DNA of 34,341 bases from an uncultured Christensenella sp. (GCA_905195085.1 CAJJUK010000014.1:1-34341), one strand, 5' to 3'. Shown: positions 16,185 to 24,688, numbered from the stretch's first letter. The notes: a model not told the origin generated them from the letters alone. Numbers and translations are program-made.

Positions 16185-17836
16185 TCAGTTCCATTCTCCA
16201 ATGTTGTTTTAATTTTTTCTGAGGTTTGTTGAACCAGATCTTCACTGACCGGCAAGGAGAGTTTTACAAGCAATTGTCCCAAAAGCATATTTCCATAAAG
16301 GGCATCTTGTTCTCTTGAAAGTTTTTTGATTGTCATAGAGATTGATGGTCTAAACAGGTCGTTGCCGATATGGTCAATAATTTGATTTAATGTATTCTGT
16401 GAATATTTTGCAGGGACTTTCTTTTTGCAGGCAGCTTTAGGCAAAAATCTATTAAACTCTCTGCAGTATTGTTTGTATAGTTTATTGAAAGAAATTCCTT
16501 CTTCTTGTGCAAGCAAAATGGCATTAGTTGGGTTTGCATCAAGCGCCTTGATTTGTTCCGGCGTTTTGTTTAAACAAACATCAAGAAAAAGAGCAATGTC
16601 TTGTTGTATGTCCGCTAATTTTTTTTCAGATTTAAAATGTTTTCCGGTGATAGTGGAACCGATTGCTCCTAAGCAGACGGAATTCCAAAGTCCCTGTACG
16701 AAACAATTGAAAATCACTTCTCTGTTTTCATAAAGTTGGGCAATTGCTTTCTTAACAAATGATGAATTGATGACCTTATTTGTCAAGTCATCCAAATCGC
16801 TTTTTGTGTATGACTGATATTTGGAAATTATGTTTGCTTGTTTTCTTTTTCTGCCAATGTCGTCTTCAAAATAGAACGCTTGTTCTTCTGCTGGAGACAT
16901 AGATTGAAGTGTGGTTTTCAGCGCTGTATTATAACTTTTATATGCGTTTTGAATTTGTTTATAGGTTGATAGAACGAAAACAGGAATTTTCTCGTTTAGT
17001 GTGGACATTGTGACATCTGAAAAATAGATGCCATGAATATTATATTTGTCGTCGTTCAATTTAAGGGAAATTAATGCGTGATCAGCAGAAATTTTTGATT
17101 TGTTTAGATCTCCAGCCAAAACAGAAAGTGAAGGGATTTTTAATTTATCAAGAATTTCAAGCATCATATTTGAATAACCAGTGCAGCATATGTTTCCCGA
17201 ACCTAAGATTCCCGGAAGAGTCCTTGACAATCTCCAAGATTCATTAGTTTTCTTGTTTTCAAGATTATACTGAAATTGTTTGACATAATTTTGTGTGGCC
17301 AAAAATTTCTCAAACTGAGACAAAGATTTTCCATCAATTTTTGTTGACTCGATTTTTTCAACAATCGCATATATGAAATCATTGCAAGCAATATAGTTGT
17401 CAATATCATAAAAAATTGGCTCTTCTGAGTCTTCCCCTTCTTGAACAAGAATTTTCAGCTGTGGATATTTTTCTCTGATTTCGACAACCCAAGACTTAAG
17501 TTCTTTGAGTCTTTCTTGTTTAAGAATTATGCTGTTTGGGTCTGGTAAAAAATCTTCAGTGGATGAAGTTACAAAATTTCTGTTTGTGGAATCTGTTAAA
17601 AGAATCTTAAAACCTTTGAGACCATTTGTAAGTTCATATTCTCCAATTGTGGAGATATCTTCTCTAAATTTTTTGGCAAACAACTTTTTTAAATTGAAAG
17701 TTCTGTAATTCAAACTTGGAACAGGATTTATTATGGCAACCTCAGGGTTTCTGAGCCTTTTGTTGTCTATTCTTAATATTGAAGAAATTTTTGAAATTGT
17801 TTCAAAATTTTTTTGTTGAATTTCGGTAAATTCCAT
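16169..17836 (-). CDS. Large protein with a transglutaminase-like Cys-His-Asp domain
   Basis: ATG 17836 follows AAAGGAG; a TTG three bases earlier (17839) would add one residue and gives the numbering used here. Residues 211-277 look like a transglutaminase-like/papain-fold core. GNICCTGYSNMMLEIL matches the G-x-C-x-G-Y helix with C219 as nucleophile, ADHALISLKL gives H254, and GIYFSDVT gives D275. The spacings of 35 and 21 residues fit the family (Cys helix, His strand, Asp-Val-Thr strand). The flanks, about 1-205 and 290-556, are helical and unrecognised. No signal peptide or membrane segment is seen, so it is probably cytoplasmic. A protease, amidase or crosslinking role is possible. It is convergent to jag and separates it from mnmE. 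Confidence 0.65.
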   Translation of the reverse strand: MEFTEIQQKNFETISKISSILRIDNKRLRNPEVAIINPVPSLNYRTFNLKKLFAKKFREDISTIGEYELTNGLKGFKILLTDSTNRNFVTSSTEDFLPDPNSIILKQERLKELKSWVVEIREKYPQLKILVQEGEDSEEPIFYDIDNYIACNDFIYAIVEKIESTKIDGKSLSQFEKFLATQNYVKQFQYNLENKKTNESWRLSRTLPGILGSGNICCTGYSNMMLEILDKLKIPSLSVLAGDLNKSKISADHALISLKLNDDKYNIHGIYFSDVTMSTLNEKIPVFVLSTYKQIQNAYKSYNTALKTTLQSMSPAEEQAFYFEDDIGRKRKQANIISKYQSYTKSDLDDLTNKVINSSFVKKAIAQLYENREVIFNCFVQGLWNSVCLGAIGSTITGKHFKSEKKLADIQQDIALFLDVCLNKTPEQIKALDANPTNAILLAQEEGISFNKLYKQYCREFNRFLPKAACKKKVPAKYSQNTLNQIIDHIGNDLFRPSISMTIKKLSREQDALYGNMLLGQLLVKLSLPVSEDLVQQTSEKIKTTLENGTEKKRA

Positions 17837-17906
17837 CAATGTTTTCTCCTTTATGGAATTATAAAATATTACACATGGAAAGTCAATAAGGAATGCTTAT
17901 CAAAGA

Positions 17907-17935
17907 TTGATTTTTGTTTGTTGTTTTGATATAAT
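17907..17935 (+). promoter_or_regulatory. Sigma-A promoter of mnmE giving a leaderless start
   Basis: TTGATT (17907-17912) and a perfect TATAAT (17930-17935) are exactly 17 bases apart. Transcription would start about seven bases past the -10, at 17942-17943, which is the ATG of mnmE itself. No ribosome site precedes that ATG. Confidence 0.75.
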
Positions 17936-17942
17936 AAAAAAC

Positions 17943-19283
17943 ATGAAAGAAGATGTTATTGTTTCAATTTCAACACCTTTAGGGAAAGGTGCAATTGCAA
18001 TTGTGAGAATGAGTGGACAAGGGTGTCTTGAGACAGCACTCAGCATTTTTCATTCTTCCAATTTGACGAGAAATAACATCAAACCAAGATTTATGTATTT
18101 TGGAAAGTTGTCAGTTGAGAAAGAAGTTTTTGAAGAATGTCTTATGGTGTATTTCAAAGCACCATTTTCATACACAGGAGAAGACATCGTTGAATTTCAA
18201 ATTCATGGTGGCGTCTTGCTTGCTCAGAAGGTTGTTGAAGAGTGTGTTAAAAATGGTGCAAGACTTGCCGAACCAGGAGAATTTTCCAAGAGAGCATTCA
18301 TAAATGGAAAGATTACTCTTGACAAGGCAGAAGCAATCATTGGAGAAATCAACGCGGAAACTGAAGGAGAACTTAAAAGCAGTTTACAAATAACAAATGG
18401 AAGACTTGCTGAAAAGATTTCAAAGGAACAAGACGAAATCAAAGAAATGATTGCAGAGATTGAAGCAGGATTGGATTATCCAGATGAAATTGATGAATTG
18501 GGTTTGAAAACAAATATCAAAGACAGGTTGAAAGAAATTCAAAAGACAAATTCTGAACTTTTGCAACAAGCACAAAGTGCAACCTATTTGAAAAATGGAA
18601 TCAATGTTGCTCTTGTCGGAAAGACAAACGTTGGAAAGAGCAGCCTTATGAATGCCATGCTTGGAGAAAATCGTGCCATTGTGACGGACATTCAAGGCAC
18701 GACGAGAGACAGCATCTCTGAGAGTTTCATCTATAATGGAATTAAAATCAATCTTATAGATACAGCAGGAATCAGAGAAACAAAAGATGTTGTGGAAAGT
18801 ATTGGAATTGAAAAAAGCGTTCAAAATCTCAATCAAGCAGACATAGTCCTTTTCGTTTTGGACGGAAGTGAAAAAGAATCTGAAGAAGATAAAAAGATTG
18901 AGAAACTTCTTGAAGGAAAGAGATATATAACCATAATCAACAAATCAGATAAACAAAGAGTTGTTGAAAAGAAAAAGAATGAAGTGGAGATTTCTGCTTT
19001 GACAAACAAAAATGTCGAGCTGCTAAAACAAAAGATAATTGACATGGTGATTGAACAGGAAATAGATTTCAATGCTCTTGTTTTGACAAATGAAAGACAA
19101 GTTGGAATTTTGAAAGATGCCCAAGACATATTAAATGAAATTTTAAGAAATGAAACCATTTCGTTGGACATTTTATCAATGCTTATTAAAAAGTTGTGGC
19201 AGACATTGGGAAAGATCACTGGAAACGCAGAAAACGAGGATATTATTGATTTGATATTCTCAAAGTTTTGTTTGGGAAAATGA
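17943..19283 (+). CDS. mnmE: tRNA uridine-5-carboxymethylaminomethyl GTPase MnmE
   Basis: MnmE and MnmG together modify the wobble uridine of certain tRNAs. The start at 17943 is chosen because MKEDVIVSISTPLGKGAIAI aligns with the start of known MnmE proteins and an upstream frame extension would run through the promoter. The 446 residues show the formyl-THF-binding N-terminal domain (YTGEDIVEFQIHGG, PGEFSKRAFINGKI), then a helical domain interrupted by the GTPase with G1 GKTNVGKSS, G3 DTAG and G4 NKSD. The protein ends in FCLGK, where the cysteine and the GK tail are hallmarks. The gene begins the mnmE-mnmG-rsmG operon and appears to be translated from a leaderless message. Confidence 0.97.
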   Translation: MKEDVIVSISTPLGKGAIAIVRMSGQGCLETALSIFHSSNLTRNNIKPRFMYFGKLSVEKEVFEECLMVYFKAPFSYTGEDIVEFQIHGGVLLAQKVVEECVKNGARLAEPGEFSKRAFINGKITLDKAEAIIGEINAETEGELKSSLQITNGRLAEKISKEQDEIKEMIAEIEAGLDYPDEIDELGLKTNIKDRLKEIQKTNSELLQQAQSATYLKNGINVALVGKTNVGKSSLMNAMLGENRAIVTDIQGTTRDSISESFIYNGIKINLIDTAGIRETKDVVESIGIEKSVQNLNQADIVLFVLDGSEKESEEDKKIEKLLEGKRYITIINKSDKQRVVEKKKNEVEISALTNKNVELLKQKIIDMVIEQEIDFNALVLTNERQVGILKDAQDILNEILRNETISLDILSMLIKKLWQTLGKITGNAENEDIIDLIFSKFCLGK

Positions 19284-19302
19284 TAGAGAGATAGAGAAAA
19301 AT

Positions 19303-21159
19303 ATGAAAATAACAAAAGAATTTGACAGTATAGTGATTGGTGCAGGACATGCTGGTTGTGAAGCAGCATTGGCTTTGGCGCGCACTGGAAACAAAACTTT
19401 GCTTTTGACGATAAGTCTTGATGCGATCGCTTTTCTCGCTTGCAACCCTTCAATTGGCGGGACGGCAAAAGGACAACTTGTTTCGGAAGTTGATGCGCTT
19501 GGTGGAGAGATGGGAATTATCGCCGACAGAACAGCAATTCAAATCAGAATGTTAAATCGTGGAAAGGGTCCAGCTGTTCAGAGTTTGAGAGCACAAGCAG
19601 ATAAGAATGCGTATCATACTGAAATGAAAAAAGTCCTAGAGCAAGAGAAAAATCTTTTTGTTCGCCAAGGGGAAGCGGTAAAGATTGAAATTCAAGATGA
19701 CAAGAAACTTGTGACAACTTCCGTTGGACTTGTTTATAGTGCTAAAAGTCTTGTGTTTGCCACTGGGGTTTATTTGAAAAGTGAGATAATCATTGGAAGT
19801 TGCCGTGAAGCAGTGGGGCCAAATGGTTTCAAAAACAGTTCCAAATTGTCAGATAGTTTGAAAGAACTTGGCATAAAACTTTTGAGATTTAAGACTGGAA
19901 CACCTGTAAGAATCCATGCGAGAAGTGTGGATTACAGCAAAATGGAATTGCAAGAAGGAGATGAGGATGTCTTTTCTTTCTCATACATGACTTCAGAAAA
20001 GATTGAGAACAAATCGGTTTGTTATTTGACTTACACCACCTCAACAACGCACGAAATCATAAGAGAAAATTTGGATAAAGCCCCTGCTATATCAGGAGGA
20101 ATCAAAGGAATTGGACCAAGATATTGTCCTTCTATTGAAACCAAGATTGTCAGATTTGCTGATAAAGAAAGGCACCAACTTTTTCTTGAGCCAGAGGCGT
20201 TAAACACTGAAGAATTGTATTTGCAGGGATTTAGCACATCTATGCCCGCTGAAATTCAAAATGATATGGTTCATTCCGTGATAGGACTAGAAAAAGCAGA
20301 GATTATGCGTGATGCGTATGCGATTGAGTATGATTGCATAGAACCAACACAACTCAAACCAACTTTGGAACTTAAACAAATTGATGGTCTGTTTTTTGCA
20401 GGACAAATTAATGGAACAAGCGGATATGAGGAAGCGGCGGCGCAGGGAATAATAGCTGGAATAAATGCCAGTCTTTACAATCAAGGCAAAGAACAACTTG
20501 TTTTGAAAAGAAGCGATGGTTATATTGGCGTTTTGATTGATGACATTGTAACAAAGGGAACAAACGAACCTTATAGAATGATGACTAGCAGAGCGGAATA
20601 TAGACTTTTGTTAAGACAAGACAATGCGGATATGAGATTGACAGAAATAGGCAGACGAGTTGGTCTTGTGAGTGATGAAAGATTTGAAAGATTTGAGCAG
20701 AAGAAACAAAAATTGCAAGAAATTGAAGAAAAACTTTCAGAAAAAGTAAAAGTAGATGACCGATTGATTGATTTGTTCAACAAGAATAATGAACCTGTTC
20801 CTAGGGAAAATATGAAATATCGTGACTTGTTAAAAAGAACAAATATAGATATTTTCAAAATTAACGATGTTTATCATTTGTATGATGAAGCTGATAAAAA
20901 ATATATGGAACTTGTCAACATCAAAATCAAATATGAAGGATATTTAAAACAACAGCAAGAGGATATTGAAAAAATGCTGAGAAATGAAAATGTTGCCATT
21001 CCGGAAGATTTTGATTATATGTCCGTCAAAGGCCTGAGAGAAGAGGCAAAAGAAAAACTAGCAAAAATAAGACCTTTGAATCTTGGACAAGCATCCAGAA
21101 TTTCTGGAGTGTCCCCTGCCGATGTTTCGGTGTTGTCAATTTTGGTTAAGAGAAAATAG
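19303..21159 (+). CDS. mnmG: tRNA uridine-5-carboxymethylaminomethyl synthesis enzyme MnmG
   Basis: The 618-residue FAD protein is the partner of MnmE in wobble-uridine modification. Near the N-terminus VIGAGHAGCEAALAL is the dinucleotide-binding motif, followed by CNPSIGGTAKGQLVSEVDAL, MLNRGKGPAVQSLRAQAD and later GFSTSMPAEIQ and INGTSGYEEAAAQGIIAGIN. All are signature blocks of MnmG. The C-terminal helical region (MTSRAEYRLLLRQDNAD, and ASRISGVSPADVSVLSILVK) that binds MnmE and tRNA is complete. It starts 19 bases after mnmE with only a weak purine-rich ribosome site, and rsmG follows after 2 bases, so the three genes form one operon. Confidence 0.97.
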   Translation: MKITKEFDSIVIGAGHAGCEAALALARTGNKTLLLTISLDAIAFLACNPSIGGTAKGQLVSEVDALGGEMGIIADRTAIQIRMLNRGKGPAVQSLRAQADKNAYHTEMKKVLEQEKNLFVRQGEAVKIEIQDDKKLVTTSVGLVYSAKSLVFATGVYLKSEIIIGSCREAVGPNGFKNSSKLSDSLKELGIKLLRFKTGTPVRIHARSVDYSKMELQEGDEDVFSFSYMTSEKIENKSVCYLTYTTSTTHEIIRENLDKAPAISGGIKGIGPRYCPSIETKIVRFADKERHQLFLEPEALNTEELYLQGFSTSMPAEIQNDMVHSVIGLEKAEIMRDAYAIEYDCIEPTQLKPTLELKQIDGLFFAGQINGTSGYEEAAAQGIIAGINASLYNQGKEQLVLKRSDGYIGVLIDDIVTKGTNEPYRMMTSRAEYRLLLRQDNADMRLTEIGRRVGLVSDERFERFEQKKQKLQEIEEKLSEKVKVDDRLIDLFNKNNEPVPRENMKYRDLLKRTNIDIFKINDVYHLYDEADKKYMELVNIKIKYEGYLKQQQEDIEKMLRNENVAIPEDFDYMSVKGLREEAKEKLAKIRPLNLGQASRISGVSPADVSVLSILVKRK

Positions 21160-21161
21160 AT

Positions 21162-21860
21162 ATGGAAGAGTTAAGAGAAGTTTTTGGAAAATATGGAATA
21201 ACTTTAAACGATGTTCAAATAAACCAATTTGAAGAATATTTTTCTATGCTTATTGAAACAAACAAAGTTTTAAATTTGACTGCAATAACAGAAGAACATG
21301 ATGTTTTAATAAAACATTTTTTAGACAGTGTTTTAGCTATAAATAATTTTCCTAAAAACGCAAAGGTGATTGATGTGGGAAGTGGTGCGGGCTTTCCTTC
21401 AATTCCGTTAAAAATTGTGAGACCTGATTTGCAAATTTGTATGATTGACAGTTTAAATAAAAGAGTGAATTTTTTAAACGGTGTCATTCAAAAACTTAAT
21501 TTAAATGACATAAGTGCGGAACATTTCAGAGCGGAAGATTTTGCAAAGAAAAATCGAGAAATGTTTGATGTTGCCACTGCTCGTGCTGTGGCTTCATTGA
21601 ACACACTGGTTGAATATCTGTTGCCATTTGTCAAAATTGGTGGGTGTGCGGTTATATATAAATCTTCAAAACTCAATGATGAATTGAAAGAATCAGAAAA
21701 TGCTATAAAAATCTTAGGTGGAAAAGTTGAAAAGGTAGAAAATTTCAAAATTTCTGAAGATGGCTTAGAGAGAAATATTTTAATTATAAAAAAAATAAAT
21801 CATACACCTAAAAATTTTCCACGCGATAAAAATAAACCAAAAACTCAACCGATAAAATAA
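21162..21860 (+). CDS. rsmG: 16S rRNA (guanine-N7) methyltransferase RsmG
   Basis: The 232-residue protein has the RsmG pattern. NKVLNLTAITEEHDVLIKHF comes before the SAM-binding motif VIDVGSGAGFPSIPLKIV. Then follow LNKRVNFLNGVIQKL and the ARAVASLNTLVEYLLPFVKIGG block. The basic, Pro-rich tail (TPKNFPRDKNKPKTQPIK) is typical of the end of RsmG. The family methylates G527 of 16S rRNA (E. coli numbering). It is the last gene of the mnmE operon and is followed by a clear terminator that separates it from parA. Confidence 0.96.
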   Translation: MEELREVFGKYGITLNDVQINQFEEYFSMLIETNKVLNLTAITEEHDVLIKHFLDSVLAINNFPKNAKVIDVGSGAGFPSIPLKIVRPDLQICMIDSLNKRVNFLNGVIQKLNLNDISAEHFRAEDFAKKNREMFDVATARAVASLNTLVEYLLPFVKIGGCAVIYKSSKLNDELKESENAIKILGGKVEKVENFKISEDGLERNILIIKKINHTPKNFPRDKNKPKTQPIK

Positions 21861-21869
21861 AATTATTTC

Positions 21870-21910
21870 AAAATAAGCAAAAAATAATAAAATTTGCTTA
21901 TTTTTCTTTA
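21870..21910 (+). terminator. Terminator of the mnmE-mnmG-rsmG operon
   Basis: The perfect 12-bp stem AAAATAAGCAAA (21870-21881) with TTTGCTTATTTT (21893-21904) is followed by a T-rich tail. Confidence 0.85.
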
Positions 21911-21929
21911 TTTTTTTTGATAATTTATG

Positions 21930-21935
21930 TATAAT
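21930..21935 (+). promoter_or_regulatory. Probable -10 box of parA
   Basis: A perfect TATAAT lies 21 bases before the parA ATG, after the rsmG terminator. The -35 position (TTTATT, 17 bases upstream) is poor, so the promoter is likely weak. The AAAGGGAAA ribosome site follows. Confidence 0.45.
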
Positions 21936-21955
21936 TTTTATAAAGGGAAATTAAT

Positions 21956-22783
21956 ATGGGAAAAATTATTGCTTTTGCGAACCAAAAAGGTGGAGTTGGA
22001 AAAACAACAACATGTATAAATGTTGCTGCGTATATGGCATTAATGGGAAAGAAAATTTTGATTTTGGATATGGATCCTCAGGGCAATGCTACAAGTGCGG
22101 TTGGAATAAACAAAACAAAAGAACTTAAAACAATCTATGATTTGATTGATGGTGCAAGTTCATATGAAGAAGTTATTCAACCAACTATTATAGATAATTT
22201 GTACATCATTCCTTCGACAGTAGATCTTGCCGGTGCAGAAGTTGAATTGATTCAATTGCCTCAAAGAGAGAAGATTGTAAAAAGAATTCTTGATGAAATC
22301 AAAGAAAGTTACGACTTTATTCTCATAGATTGTCCGCCTTCTTTGGGTTTGATAACTGTAAATGCGCTTACTGCAGCTGATAGTGTTCTTATTCCAATTC
22401 AATGTGAATTTTTTGCATTGGAAGGTTTAACGCAGTTGATGAATACCATACGCTTGATTAAATACAGAAATTTGAACCCTGATTTGGATATTGAAGGTGT
22501 TGTTATGACAATGAAAGACAAAAGATATAACCTTACAACACAAGTGAGCAATGAGATTGTCAAGTTCTTCAAACAAAAGGTTTATCTCACAACAATTCCA
22601 AGAAACGTTCGTCTGGCCGAAGCACCAAGTCATGGTTTGCCTGTGGCCTTGTATGATGCAAGTTCAAAGGGTGCTGAAGCGTATTTAAGTTTGGCTGAAG
22701 AGATATTAAAAAAGAACAAAATTCCTTTTAATAAAATTTCAAAATTGAGAAAGATAAAATTTAAAGGAGAAGAAAATGATTAA
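21956..22783 (+). CDS. parA: Chromosome-partition ATPase ParA/Soj
   Basis: The 275-residue protein has the deviant Walker A of ParA (QKGGVGKTTTCINVAAYMA), the switch motif LDMDPQGNATSA, the Walker B region DFILIDCPPSLGLITVNALT, and PIQCEFFALEGLTQL. ParA binds DNA non-specifically in its ATP form and with ParB drives origin segregation. In spore formers it also controls DnaA and sporulation checkpoints. The C-terminal 20-25 basic residues (IPFNKISKLRKIKFK) extend past the usual end at about residue 253. The parB start overlaps the end of parA by 8 bases. parS sites follow parB. Confidence 0.96.
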   Translation: MGKIIAFANQKGGVGKTTTCINVAAYMALMGKKILILDMDPQGNATSAVGINKTKELKTIYDLIDGASSYEEVIQPTIIDNLYIIPSTVDLAGAEVELIQLPQREKIVKRILDEIKESYDFILIDCPPSLGLITVNALTAADSVLIPIQCEFFALEGLTQLMNTIRLIKYRNLNPDLDIEGVVMTMKDKRYNLTTQVSNEIVKFFKQKVYLTTIPRNVRLAEAPSHGLPVALYDASSKGAEAYLSLAEEILKKNKIPFNKISKLRKIKFKGEEND

Positions 22784-23714
22784 TAACAAGGGTTTAGGAA
22801 GAGGACTTGATGCTTTGTTTGGTGATTACACACAGGAAGATGGTTATAAAAACATAACAAATAATAAAAAGCAAAACGACGGCGTTTTGGAGATTGATAT
22901 AACAAAAATCAAACCAAATCCAAATCAACCTCGTAAAAATTTTGATGAAGATGCCTTGAAGGAATTGGCCGCATCAATCAGAGTACATGGAATTGTCCAG
23001 CCAATCGTTTTGAATCAGCAATCAGATGGAACATATATGATTATTGCTGGTGAAAGAAGATGGAGAGCGGCAAATCTTTGTGGATTAAAGACAGTTCCAG
23101 CAGTTATTAAAAATTATACTGATAAACAGATTAAAGAAATTAGTATTATTGAAAACTTGCAAAGAGAAGACTTAAATCCAATCGAAGCAGCCAGAGCAAT
23201 CAAACAACTTATGGATGAATACGGTTTAACTCAAGAGACTGTATCAGAAAGAATTGGAAAAAGTCGTTCAAATGTTGCAAATACACTTCGTTTGTTGTCG
23301 TTGTATCCAGATGTAATTGATTTGGTTGAAAAAGGAAAACTTACATCGGGACATGCAAGATGTTTGGTGGTCGTTGAAGATCCAAAAGAACAAATCAGAC
23401 TGGCGCAGATGACTGTTTCTAAAAATTTAAGTGTAAGAGATCTGGAAAAAGCGGTAAAAGCTTATACAAATCCTGTAAAAAAAGTAGTAGTTAAAGAAGA
23501 ACAATCTTTAGAGCTTAAAGAACTTATCAATCAAATGCAGAAGACGTTCGCAACAAAAGTTTCTGCTATTGGAAATGATAATAAAGGAAGAATTTATATT
23601 GATTATTACAATCGAGATGATTTAGATAGAATTGCAGAACTTCTGGAATTGATCAATAAAAAGGAAATGACTTTGCAAGATTTGCAGAATTACAATAAAA
23701 GACATGGCAAATAG
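22776..23714 (+). CDS. parB: Chromosome-partition protein ParB/Spo0J
   Basis: The 312 residues follow ParB. A short N-terminal segment (GLGRGLDALFGDY) contacts ParA. The CTP-binding/clamp domain starts at ITKIKPNPNQPRKNFDEDAL and includes GERRWRAANLCG and NLQREDLNPIEAARA. The helix-turn-helix is LTQETVSERIGKSRSNVANT, and a C-terminal dimerisation region with IYIDYYNRDDLDRIAELLE follows. It should load on the two perfect parS sites directly downstream and slide as a CTP-dependent clamp. The ATG lies inside the end of parA after AAAGGAG, so the pair is translationally coupled. The stop codon touches the parS/terminator palindrome. Confidence 0.96.
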   Translation: MINNKGLGRGLDALFGDYTQEDGYKNITNNKKQNDGVLEIDITKIKPNPNQPRKNFDEDALKELAASIRVHGIVQPIVLNQQSDGTYMIIAGERRWRAANLCGLKTVPAVIKNYTDKQIKEISIIENLQREDLNPIEAARAIKQLMDEYGLTQETVSERIGKSRSNVANTLRLLSLYPDVIDLVEKGKLTSGHARCLVVVEDPKEQIRLAQMTVSKNLSVRDLEKAVKAYTNPVKKVVVKEEQSLELKELINQMQKTFATKVSAIGNDNKGRIYIDYYNRDDLDRIAELLELINKKEMTLQDLQNYNKRHGK

Positions 23715-23746
23715 AAAAAAATTGTTTCACGTGAAACAATTTTTTT
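23715..23746. promoter_or_regulatory. parS site inside a terminator-like 32-bp palindrome
   Basis: Bases 23723-23738 are TGTTTCACGTGAAACA, a perfect copy of the Bacillota parS consensus. The palindrome extends perfectly on both sides with AAAAAAAT/ATTTTTTT to 32 bp, and begins at the base after the parB stop codon. As RNA it would be an A-tract, hairpin, U-tract unit, which is an intrinsic terminator. So one sequence seems to serve as ParB loading site and as end of the parAB transcript. Confidence 0.93.
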
Positions 23747-23849
23747 ATTGTTTTAATATACGCGTGATAGAATTAAGATTAATTCTGTCAAAAAACACGT
23801 TACTTATATATAAATTGACATTTTCAAAATGGTTTCTGATGATTTGAAA

Positions 23850-23865
23850 TGTTTCACGTGAAACA
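23850..23865. promoter_or_regulatory. Second parS site
   Basis: TGTTTCACGTGAAACA, again a perfect consensus match, lies 127 bases from the first. The flanking AAA/TTT extends the palindrome to 22 bp (23847-23868), but there is no long U-tract, so it is not a terminator. Confidence 0.93.
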
Positions 23866-23928
23866 TTTTGGGATAAATATTTAAGCGAAATTCAAAAGAA
23901 TTATAATAATTCTATTACTCGAAAAAGT

Positions 23929-23957
23929 TTGACACATTGGAGGTAAATTTATATAAT
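23929..23957 (+). promoter_or_regulatory. Strong sigma-A promoter of the rubrerythrin gene
   Basis: Consensus TTGACA (23929-23934) and TATAAT (23952-23957) are separated by 17 bases. A GGAGG ribosome site follows at 23976-23980. High constitutive expression is expected. Confidence 0.88.
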
Positions 23958-23989
23958 ATATTTAAACTTTTTAATGGAGGTAATATAAT

Positions 23990-24532
23990 ATGAAAAGTTT
24001 AAAAGGTACAAAAACCGAAAAGAATTTAATGGAAGCATTTGCTGGAGAAAGTCAAGCAAGAAATAAATATACATTCTATGCTTCACAAGCAAAGAAAGAT
24101 GGATACGAACAAATTGCTGAAATTTTTACTGAAACTGCAGACAATGAAAAGGAACATGCTAAGCTTTGGTTTAAAGAACTTCATGGTGGGGTAGTTCCAT
24201 CTACTTATGAAAACTTGTTAGATGCAGCAGCTGGTGAAAGAGGTGAATGGACTGAAATGTACAAGAGAATGGCTCAAGAAGCAAGAGAAGAAGGTTTTGA
24301 AGCTATTGCAAAGAAATTTGAAGGTGTTGCTGCCATTGAAAAGAGACATGAAGAAAGATATAACAAAATTGCAGAACTTTTGAATAATAAAAAAGTATTC
24401 CAAAAATCTGAAAAGAAAATGTGGATTTGTAGAAACTGCGGACATATTCATGTTGGAGATTCTGCTCCTGAAGTTTGCCCAGTATGCAACCATCCAAAAG
24501 CGTTTTTCCAAGTGTTTAATGAAGAATTTTAA
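23990..24532 (+). CDS. rbr: Rubrerythrin
   Basis: The 180-residue protein joins a di-iron four-helix bundle to a C-terminal rubredoxin-like domain. E20, E53 with H56, E86 or E97, and E117 with H120 (AIEKRH) supply the di-iron ligands. C147, C150, C163 and C166 (ICRNCG and VCPVCN) bind the single iron. Rubrerythrin reduces hydrogen peroxide to water with electrons from NAD(P)H through rubredoxin-type carriers, and protects anaerobes in air. It is a single-gene unit with a consensus promoter, beside parB and unrelated to it in function. Desulfoferrodoxin is encoded about 3.7 kb away and probably belongs to the same defence. Confidence 0.96.
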   Translation: MKSLKGTKTEKNLMEAFAGESQARNKYTFYASQAKKDGYEQIAEIFTETADNEKEHAKLWFKELHGGVVPSTYENLLDAAAGERGEWTEMYKRMAQEAREEGFEAIAKKFEGVAAIEKRHEERYNKIAELLNNKKVFQKSEKKMWICRNCGHIHVGDSAPEVCPVCNHPKAFFQVFNEEF

Positions 24533-24626
24533 TAATTTACAAGATTATTAAAACATAACTAAATACAAGGTATAATTGTACTTTTAAAGGTTTTTACTGA
24601 AAGTTTTAAATAAAACAAAAAAAATA

Positions 24627-24656
24627 TTGACAAGGCAAATAAAAGTGTGTTAAGAT
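24627..24656 (+). promoter_or_regulatory. Promoter of tRNA-Ser(GCU)
   Basis: A consensus TTGACA (24627-24632) is followed after 18 bases by TAAGAT (24651-24656) with an upstream TGT, an extended -10. The tRNA begins 33 bases later. Confidence 0.75.
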
Positions 24657-24688
24657 GTTAACGCAAGGTTTATAATTTGCCTTGAAAT

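Noticed and set aside
17907..17942. Earlier start for mnmE at 17907
   Set aside because: That start lies in the -35/-10 promoter itself, and the family alignment begins at 17943.
18833..19468. 211-residue minus-strand frame across the mnmE/mnmG junction
   Set aside because: It is antisense to two well-supported genes and low-complexity.
23739..23989. oriC between parB and rubrerythrin
   Set aside because: The region has parS sites but I see no cluster of DnaA boxes (TTATCCACA-like) and no dnaA nearby.
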